From Acidaminococcaceae bacterium (GTDB lineage Bacteria; Bacillota; Negativicutes; Acidaminococcales; Acidaminococcaceae): a stretch of DNA of 12,900 bases. Shown here in pieces: positions 8,007-12,900 of the stretch; position 1 is the stretch's first letter; each line of letters begins with the position of its first letter. The DNA lies in NCBI GenBank assembly GCA_022653215.1, contig JALCSJ010000048.1, positions 1 to 12,900 on the forward strand. The letters run 5' to 3'. The translations under genes and the position numbers were made by a program. A model generated the notes under the pieces. That model saw nothing but the letters and a program-made list of their open reading frames with translations. It was not told where the DNA came from and did no database searches.

Positions 8007-8052
8007 AGGAGGTGTAATGTGGCATAGTTCGAGTGTTACAAAAAACCATTAG
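8007..8052 (+). CDS. Candidate 11-residue leader peptide with strong RBS
   Basis: AGGAGGTG (8007-8014) precedes ATG 8017, which opens a mini-ORF encoding MWHSSSVTKNH and ending at TAG 8050-8052. The coding part is 8017-8052. Three consecutive Ser codons (AGT TCG AGT) lie 40 bp upstream of a gene homologous to serine hydroxymethyltransferase. The ribosome binding site is the strongest in this half of the window, although its spacing to the ATG (4 bp) is short. No attenuator hairpin is visible between 8053 and 8091, so a classical attenuation mechanism is not supported. Chance remains possible. Confidence 0.35.
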
Positions 8053-8091
8053 AGTAAAATCAAAAAAGAAAATGAAAAAGAAAGAGGAAAA

Positions 8092-9348
8092 ATGATATCT
8101 AAAATCATAAGCAACATACGAAACCAAGAAAGATTCATGAGTTCAACAATTAATCTAATTGCCAGCGAAAACAAACTAAGCTACTTAACGAGGGAAAGCC
8201 TTATGTCAGATTATGGTAATAGAGTTGCAGAAGGTTGGTTAGAACAACGGCTATTCCCTGGATTAAAGTATTATGATGAAATTGAAAACATTGGAATTAA
8301 TTTGGCGAAAAAGATGTTTAAAGCGGAATTCGCTGATATAAGGCCGATTTCAGGAACAATTGCCAATATGGTAGTTTATGCTGCATTTACTTCTGCTGGA
8401 GACACTATATTAGCTACTTCAATTAAAGATGGTGGACATATTAGTATGAGTGGTGCTACACCAAGAAACGTTTTTAATTTAAATGTACAAAAGATACCAA
8501 TGGTGAAAGATCAAATAAATGTTATAGATATAGAGATGGCTTTGAAAGAAATTAAAATACATAAACCCAAATTAGTTATTTTAGGAGGGTCTGTATTAAT
8601 AAAAAAATTGGAAATAAAAGAAATTTGTAAAGTGGCGCATGACAATGATGCTATCGTAGTATTTGATGCAGCACATATTTCTGGATTGATTATAGGGAAA
8701 CAATATACAAATCCATTTGATGATGGGGTTGATATTATAACAACATCTACGTGCAAAACTATACCAGGTCCCCAACATGGTTTAATTCTCACTAATAAAA
8801 AATATGGTGAAATAATTAAAAGGACAACATTTCCGGCATTGCATTCGTCACATCATTTACATCATACAGTTGCCACTATAATTACGCTATATGAGATGAG
8901 TATTTTTGGAAATGCGTATGCAAAACAAATAAGAAGAAATATCACTAGACTTGCAGATAATTTAAATAAGAACGGATTCAAAATATATAGTTATGAAAAA
9001 GATAAATTTACAGATACTCACATGATAATGTTATTGTCAGAAAATGCTACAAATGACGAAAGAATGTTAGAAAAAGCAGGAATATTGGTAAATAAAAATT
9101 TATTGCCATGGGATGAGTCATACAAAACACCTTCTGCTTTAAGAATTGGAGTTCCAGAAGTGACAAGAATAGGCATGCAAGAAAGAAACATGGATGATAT
9201 TGCAAAATATATGCATCGAGTATTAATTTTGGGTGAAAACCCAGCAAAGATTCGTTTAGATGTAAAAATATATATAGAACAATTTAAAAACATATGCTTT
9301 TGTTATCCTAAATCACATTCACTTTGGGGACAAATAGAATACTATTAA
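8092..9348 (+). CDS. Divergent serine hydroxymethyltransferase-like PLP enzyme
   Basis: This 418-residue, full-length fold type I PLP enzyme is closest to glycine/serine hydroxymethyltransferase. It keeps NLIASEN (21-27), RPISGTIANM, the cofactor-binding DAAHISG (D192, H195), the PLP lysine K222 in STCKTIPGP, and the carboxylate arginine R351 in LRIGVPEVT. Several pocket residues differ from ordinary GlyA. The YAEGYPGKRYYGG segment reads VAEGWLEQRLFPG (45-57), so two Tyr are lost while the catalytic Glu (E47) stays. The His before the PLP lysine is Cys221. SHMT relatives include aldolases, transaldolases and alpha-methylserine enzymes, so a reaction other than folate-dependent serine/glycine exchange is likely. 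That is inference. RBS AGAGG (8083-8087) supports the start. It heads the five-gene AT-rich cassette; a normal glyA elsewhere in the genome is expected. Confidence 0.85.
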   Translation: MISKIISNIRNQERFMSSTINLIASENKLSYLTRESLMSDYGNRVAEGWLEQRLFPGLKYYDEIENIGINLAKKMFKAEFADIRPISGTIANMVVYAAFTSAGDTILATSIKDGGHISMSGATPRNVFNLNVQKIPMVKDQINVIDIEMALKEIKIHKPKLVILGGSVLIKKLEIKEICKVAHDNDAIVVFDAAHISGLIIGKQYTNPFDDGVDIITTSTCKTIPGPQHGLILTNKKYGEIIKRTTFPALHSSHHLHHTVATIITLYEMSIFGNAYAKQIRRNITRLADNLNKNGFKIYSYEKDKFTDTHMIMLLSENATNDERMLEKAGILVNKNLLPWDESYKTPSALRIGVPEVTRIGMQERNMDDIAKYMHRVLILGENPAKIRLDVKIYIEQFKNICFCYPKSHSLWGQIEYY

Positions 9349-9448
9349 TTGAAAAAGGTGTTTGTTTTAGCTTTTGTTAGTGTAAATGCACAAATGATAA
9401 TAATAAACATAGTTGCGGAAAATAATAATACTACGCAAAGGAGAAAAA

Positions 9449-10165
9449 ATGAATAAATATGAAGACAATAAATTTATAAATAAATACATTGGCTTATGGG
9501 CATATGGATATGTCAATAAATATTGTGGAACGGAAGGAGTATACAGAATTATTGAAAACTTTATAATAAAAGAATTTAAACAAAACGAAAAAATACATGT
9601 GTTGGATATTGGCTGCGGTGTTGGCAGAACAACATGTGATATTGCTAAATTCTTTAATAAAGCAAAAGTGGATGCTATAGACAATTCTGTCTTATCAATA
9701 AAAGCAGCAAAAAAGATTTTAAAAAATAAAACACATAAAAATATTCAAATTGATTTAAGCGATGCGGGATTTAACCAATTGTCAGTACCAACGTATGACT
9801 TCCCCAATGTTAATCTTATACAAGATGATTTTAAGCAAAAAACATATAAAAACGAATATGATTTAATTGTAGCTGTGAATATGTTAGATCGTTGTTCTTC
9901 TTTGGAGAATTTCATTGAACAAATTTATGGCGCGTTAAAACCAAATGGTATTTTTATTGGCTCAATGCCATTCAATTTTACTTCAAAATTACAATGGGAA
10001 ACAACACCAAATTCTAAAGAGTTAGAGCTAGTACTACGTAATAGAGGATTTACAATTTCACATTATCTAAAAGGTGTTCCGTATAGAGAGCTATTAGATG
10101 CAAATGGAGCATATAATGAGTTTTATGTTGATGCTTTTTCTGCACAAAAAGGAGACTTTATATGA
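9449..10165 (+). CDS. SAM-dependent methyltransferase, class I fold
   Basis: This 238-residue soluble protein has the Rossmann methyltransferase motif I VLDIGCGVGRTT (51-62). An acidic motif II follows (D76, AIDNS), then QDDF (125-128) and the post-motif strand YDLIVAVNMLDR (137-148), with LKPNGIFIGSMPF after it. The AVNMLDR stretch and the C-terminal PYRELLD...YVDAFSAQK pattern recall the C-terminal methyltransferase domain of OvoA-type mercaptohistidine enzymes. This is a resemblance from memory, so the acceptor is unproven. The start at 9449 is chosen for AAAGGAG (9438-9444) five bases before it; an in-frame ATG at 9413 lacks an RBS. Its TGA overlaps the next ATG by four bases (ATGA), so it is translationally coupled to the divergent ATP-grasp ligase and probably acts on its substrate or product. 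Confidence 0.8.
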   Translation: MNKYEDNKFINKYIGLWAYGYVNKYCGTEGVYRIIENFIIKEFKQNEKIHVLDIGCGVGRTTCDIAKFFNKAKVDAIDNSVLSIKAAKKILKNKTHKNIQIDLSDAGFNQLSVPTYDFPNVNLIQDDFKQKTYKNEYDLIVAVNMLDRCSSLENFIEQIYGALKPNGIFIGSMPFNFTSKLQWETTPNSKELELVLRNRGFTISHYLKGVPYRELLDANGAYNEFYVDAFSAQKGDFI

Positions 10166-11118
10166 ACCTTAAAAACATTAACATAATTATTTTATATGGC
10201 GGATGGTCCCATGAAACCGAATATACTGCGCATAAAGAAATTGAACAGGCAGTTAAACAACTAGGTCTGCAATATAGCAGGTTATCTATAAATGACCAAA
10301 ATTGGATTGATACAATAATAAAATATAAACCAGACGTTGTTTTTATTACGAATCAAGGTAATTATGGAGAGGATGGTAAAATACAGGCCATACTTGATGT
10401 TTTAGATATTAGATATATAGGATCAGGTGTTTTGGCGAGTGCAATTGGAATGAATAAGTATATCTTGAAAAAGATTTCGTCACAAATGGGGATATTAACA
10501 CCAAAATATATGCTTCAAAGGAAGAATAGTGAAGTCTACCCTTATGAGACAATAAGTAATAACTTAGGAAACGAATTTATTATAAAACCAGTTTCCAATG
10601 GAGCTTCGGTTGGTGTCACATTGATTAAAGATAGGAAAAAATATAATGAGATAATCAATAAACATATAAATTGTTTTGGCGATATATTATTAGAACAATT
10701 TATAAATCATCCTAAAAAGGAAGTAGGTTTGGGCATCCTAGAGGTTGATAAACAACCAATGATCTTACCTGCGTGTTTCATTGAATATACCTCAGAATAT
10801 TTTAGCAATGAAATAAAATTTTCAAATGATAATGTCAGGAAAAAATATGATCTGCATAGTGAAGTGAGTAAAAAAGTAGCAAATTTGTCAATGCGTTTAT
10901 ATTTGGAATTAGGATGCAGTGGCATGGCAAGGTTTGATTTTATATGTGATGGAGAAGAAAAGTTGTACCTATTAGAACTAAATACATTACCGGGACTCTT
11001 AAAAAGTTCTATTTTTCCTAATGAATGTAATGAGATGGGAATTACTTATCTAGAAATGGTAAAAATACTTATCATAAGCGCATTTAACAAGAAAGCATAT
11101 AGTGTACATAAAATTTAA
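10162..11118 (+). CDS. Divergent D-Ala-D-Ala-ligase-like ATP-grasp enzyme
   Basis: This 318-residue ATP-grasp ligase has the Ddl fold. It keeps the glycine-rich start YGGWSHETE (12-20), GEDGKIQ (69-75) and GSGVLASAIGMNK (87-99). It also keeps the ATP lysine in FIIKPVSNGASVGV (K142) and the Mg ligands D259, E272 and N274 with ELNTLPG. The chemistry (carboxyl activation as acyl phosphate and attack by an amine) should therefore be intact. Two substrate-defining parts differ from Ddl. The HG before GEDG is replaced by NQGNYGEDG, and the FYDYxAKY omega-loop is missing, its place taken by an IEYTSEYFSNEIKF-type segment. It is unlikely to make D-Ala-D-Ala; another amino acid pair is expected. AAGGAG lies upstream within the methyltransferase end, with which it overlaps by 4 nt. 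Substrates are unknown. Confidence 0.82.
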   Translation: MNLKNINIIILYGGWSHETEYTAHKEIEQAVKQLGLQYSRLSINDQNWIDTIIKYKPDVVFITNQGNYGEDGKIQAILDVLDIRYIGSGVLASAIGMNKYILKKISSQMGILTPKYMLQRKNSEVYPYETISNNLGNEFIIKPVSNGASVGVTLIKDRKKYNEIINKHINCFGDILLEQFINHPKKEVGLGILEVDKQPMILPACFIEYTSEYFSNEIKFSNDNVRKKYDLHSEVSKKVANLSMRLYLELGCSGMARFDFICDGEEKLYLLELNTLPGLLKSSIFPNECNEMGITYLEMVKILIISAFNKKAYSVHKI

Positions 11119-11154
11119 AGTGCACTAACATTTTAGAAAAGGGGTGTTATTTCA

Positions 11155-11517
11155 ATGCAAATTAGTATGTTAAAATCCAAAATACATAGGGCTAGCGTTA
11201 CACAAGCAAATTTAGACTATGTTGGTAGCATTACAATAGATGAACAAATATTAAATGCAGCTGGTATAAAAAAATATGAAAAAGTATTTGTTGTAAATAT
11301 TAATAACGGACAAAGATTTGAAACATATGCTATTGCAGGAATAAAAAATTCAGGAATAATATGTCTTAATGGTGCAGCAGCTCGTTGCGTTCAAAAAAAG
11401 GATAAAATTATAATAATGTCATTTTGTAAAATTAATATTAAAGAGGTGAAAAATCATAGGCCAATAATTATTTTTGTTGATGAGAAAAATGTTGTTACTG
11501 AAATTTCAACATCTTAA
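11155..11517 (+). CDS. panD: Aspartate 1-decarboxylase, pyruvoyl enzyme
   Basis: PanD converts L-aspartate to beta-alanine, normally for pantothenate. The 120-residue proenzyme is complete. It has the MLKSKIHRA start (catalytic K9, H11), the self-cleavage site YVGS (G24-S25, Ser becoming the pyruvoyl group), R54, Y58 in the FETYAI segment, and NGAAAR (72-77). AAAGGGGTG lies nine bases before the ATG. No panB or panC accompanies it; instead it lies between two Ddl-type ATP-grasp ligases in an AT-rich cassette. This suggests that beta-alanine, or a related decarboxylated amino acid, is a building block of whatever the cassette makes. A plain role in coenzyme A supply cannot be excluded. The family call is very secure. 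Confidence 0.95.
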   Translation: MQISMLKSKIHRASVTQANLDYVGSITIDEQILNAAGIKKYEKVFVVNINNGQRFETYAIAGIKNSGIICLNGAAARCVQKKDKIIIMSFCKINIKEVKNHRPIIIFVDEKNVVTEISTS

Positions 11518-11581
11518 ATCATTAATGAAAAATAATCACAAAGCATATAAGATAACCTATTAAAAGAAAGGATGAATAATT

Positions 11582-12646
11582 ATGAAACAAACAGTACTAG
11601 TAATTTTTGGCGGTGCTTCAACTGAACACGAAATATCTTGTCAATCAGCTATTAATGTAATAGAAAACATTAATAGCAACAAATATAATGTGATTTTAGT
11701 CGGAATTACAAAGGAAGGTGAATGGCTTTTAGTCAAAGATATTTCTTTAATAATGAATAAAAAATGGTATGAATCTAGGATTAAGGCGCTTTTACTGCCG
11801 GATGCTAAAATGAAGTCACTTCTGGTTGAAGGAACTGACAATAAGCACTCTTTTTATAAAATTGACGTCATTTTTCCGGTTCTTCATGGTAAAAATGGTG
11901 AGGATGGAACTATCCAAGGTTTATTCGAAATGGCTAAAATTCCATATGTAGGCAGTGGAGTCTTGGCTAGCGCTGTCGCTATGGACAAAGTGTACACAAA
12001 AATCATATGTCAAACATTCTTAACTGCAATGGGGATTAAACAAGCAAAATATGTTTCATTTGTCAGTAAACAATGGGAAAACCAGGATTACTGTATAAAA
12101 TTTGTTGAAGAAAGACTTTCTTATCCTGTATTTGTCAAACCAGCTAATGCTGGGTCGAGTTGCGGAATTACTAAGGCACATTCTAGAGCAGAATTAATAA
12201 AGGGCATTAATTTAGCATGGAAAGTAGATGGTAAAATAATTGTGGAAGAAACCATTGTGGGTAGAGAACTTGAGTGTGCTGTTTTTTGTGATAAGGATGG
12301 AGAAGTTAAAGCAAGTGATATAGGGGAGATTAAAACAAGCAGTGGTTTTTACGATTATGATGCCAAGTATAATGACCCTTGTTCTGAAACAATTGTACAA
12401 ACTAAATTGTCGAGAGAAAACGCAGAGATAATACGTACTGCAGCGAAAGCTATTTTCACAGCATTAGGTGGATTTTCTCTTGCTAGGGTAGATTTTTTCT
12501 TGACAAAAGAAGACGTTGTGTTCAATGAAATTAATACTATGCCGGGTTTTACTGCTATTTCCATGTATCCAATGCTCTGGGAAGCTAAAGGTATGAGTAA
12601 GCCTCAATTAATACAAAATCTTCTAGATACAGGTTTTTCACGCTAG
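11582..12646 (+). CDS. ddl: D-alanine-D-alanine ligase
   Basis: This 354-residue ATP-grasp ligase joins two D-alanines for the peptidoglycan stem peptide. It keeps FGGASTEHEIS (9-19), VLHGKNGEDGTIQG (100-113), GSGVLASAVAMDK, the ATP lysine K186 in VFVKPANAGSSCG, the omega-loop FYDYDAKY (256-263) and Mg ligands D304, E316 and N318 in NEINTMPG. The FYDYDAKY loop marks a D-Ala-D-Ala rather than a D-Ala-D-lactate enzyme of VanA type. AAAGGATG precedes the ATG. Codon and base usage match the AT-rich cassette, and the spacer to panD is only 64 bp, so it belongs to the same unit. It may be the housekeeping enzyme. It may instead be a second copy protecting against a D-Ala mimic made by the cassette, by analogy with the Ddl homologue in D-cycloserine clusters. 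No terminator is visible after it. Confidence 0.92.
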   Translation: MKQTVLVIFGGASTEHEISCQSAINVIENINSNKYNVILVGITKEGEWLLVKDISLIMNKKWYESRIKALLLPDAKMKSLLVEGTDNKHSFYKIDVIFPVLHGKNGEDGTIQGLFEMAKIPYVGSGVLASAVAMDKVYTKIICQTFLTAMGIKQAKYVSFVSKQWENQDYCIKFVEERLSYPVFVKPANAGSSCGITKAHSRAELIKGINLAWKVDGKIIVEETIVGRELECAVFCDKDGEVKASDIGEIKTSSGFYDYDAKYNDPCSETIVQTKLSRENAEIIRTAAKAIFTALGGFSLARVDFFLTKEDVVFNEINTMPGFTAISMYPMLWEAKGMSKPQLIQNLLDTGFSR

Positions 12647-12661
12647 GTTCACCCCCCTTCC

Positions 12662-12690
12662 TTGACATCATTTCCTAAGAGCTATATAAT
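12662..12690 (+). promoter_or_regulatory. Full-consensus sigma-A promoter
   Basis: TTGACA (12662-12667) and TATAAT (12685-12690) are both perfect consensus hexamers with the optimal 17-bp spacer. Transcription would start near 12697 and run into the riboswitch leader. It lies only 16 bp after the ddl stop, so the riboswitch unit is independent of the cassette. Confidence 0.88.
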
Positions 12691-12737
12691 TTAGAAGGTT
12701 TGAATATGAGACAGGGGGAGCGCCCTGATCTTGTTAT

Positions 12738-12860
12738 ATGGTGTAATTACATATTAATTAACCAAAAATGCGATGGGAATCCGTGAGTCGGATTGAGAGG
12801 ATGCTAGAGCATCGACCGCCGGCGATGAGCCGAGTACCTGTCTGGTGCGCATTTTGGTTC
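12738..12860 (+). promoter_or_regulatory. Cobalamin-type riboswitch aptamer
   Basis: The leader carries the ordered conserved blocks of B12 riboswitches. These are GGTG (12740-12743), GGGAATCCGTGAGTCGGATT (12775-12794), a CCGCC-rich core (12816-12820), and the B12-box-like GAGCCGAGTACCTGTCTGG. A long helix pairs 12761-12772 (ACCAAAAATGCG, one bulge) with 12848-12858. Inside it are hairpins 12779-12794, 12800-12812 and 12819-12831. An extra CAGGG/CCCTG hairpin precedes it (12712-12727). With the terminator just downstream, B12 binding would favour termination. The regulated gene lies past the window. The subclass is not resolved by eye. Confidence 0.72.
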
Positions 12861-12868
12861 GCTGTTAG

Positions 12869-12900
12869 GATGGGTATGTTTTTCGTACCCATCTTTTTTT
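12869..12900 (+). terminator. Intrinsic terminator, riboswitch expression platform
   Basis: A 10-bp stem (12869-12878 with 12884-12893, one G-T pair) closes a T5 loop and is followed by T7 to the window edge. It stands 10 bases after the closing helix of the aptamer, the normal arrangement for a ligand-controlled terminator. Confidence 0.9.

Larger units (their letters stand above)
7687..8091. other. 405-bp spacer between the hcp operon and the AT-rich cassette
   Basis: This stretch holds an interrupted inverted repeat (TGTTAC 7696-7701 with GTAACA 7721-7726, and an inner AAATA/TATTT). It then contains the strong terminator, the nested direct repeats, and the 11-codon mini-ORF listed separately. 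No convincing promoter for the cassette is visible. The nearest candidates are AATAAT at 7965-7970 and TATACA at 7980-7985, both without a good -35. I see no longer coding region on either strand. Confidence 0.6.

Noticed and set aside
9349..9456. 35-codon TTG-started frame directly after the SHMT-like gene, with a KKVFVLAF-like start
   Set aside because: It has no ribosome binding site, a rare start codon, low-complexity Asn/Ile content, and runs into the methyltransferase start. It is probably chance in AT-rich DNA.
10162..12646. Glycopeptide (van-type) resistance operon, because of two Ddl-like ligases
   Set aside because: No VanX/VanXY peptidase, VanH dehydrogenase, VanT racemase or VanRS pair is present. 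The canonical ligase has the D-Ala-D-Ala omega-loop.
1..12900. CRISPR array, tRNA or rRNA genes
   Set aside because: No regularly spaced repeats of CRISPR length and no cloverleaf or rRNA-like conserved stretches were found by eye.

Overview
The window reads as chromosomal DNA of a low-GC anaerobic member of the Bacillota, possibly Negativicutes (low confidence). The reasons are good AGGAGG-type ribosome binding sites, an anaerobe-style hybrid-cluster protein with a dedicated ferredoxin, a fused OpuA-type betaine transporter, and a cobalamin riboswitch at the right edge. The genus cannot be settled from the sequence alone.

Left part (1-7833), moderate GC. A possible gene tail lies at the left edge. 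It is followed by a LysR-type regulator (283-1191, +), which converges on a two-gene betaine-type uptake operon on the minus strand: an ATPase with C-terminal CBS domains, and a fusion of binding protein and permease. A bidirectional hairpin terminator separates them. Next is a stress module: a Crp/Fnr-type regulator (minus) divergent from an Fe-S protein gene and hcp (plus). The spacer between them holds a near-ideal 16-bp palindrome that would sit at about -41.5 of the Fe-S/hcp transcript. This fits an HcpR-like regulator controlling nitrosative-stress detoxification. A 21-bp perfect hairpin ends the module.

Junction (7834-8091). Base composition drops after the hairpin. The stretch carries two ATGGCGGAC direct repeats nested inside a second direct repeat, which looks like a mobile-element scar. 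It then carries a strong ribosome binding site on an 11-codon mini-ORF with three consecutive Ser codons.

Right part (8092-12646), clearly AT-rich. Five co-directional genes form one cassette: a divergent serine hydroxymethyltransferase homologue, a SAM methyltransferase, a divergent D-Ala-D-Ala-ligase-like ATP-grasp enzyme (overlapping the methyltransferase by 4 nt), a complete aspartate 1-decarboxylase (PanD), and a canonical D-Ala-D-Ala ligase. I do not recognise this combination as a described system. The best reading, which is inference, is a small biosynthetic locus. A PLP enzyme and PanD would supply an unusual amino acid and beta-alanine, the ATP-grasp enzyme would join them, the methyltransferase would decorate the product, and the normal Ddl would act as a housekeeping or self-protection copy.

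Right edge (12647-12900). A full-consensus sigma-A promoter, a leader with a cobalamin-type aptamer and a strong intrinsic terminator would control a gene just beyond the window, probably for B12 uptake or a B12-related function.
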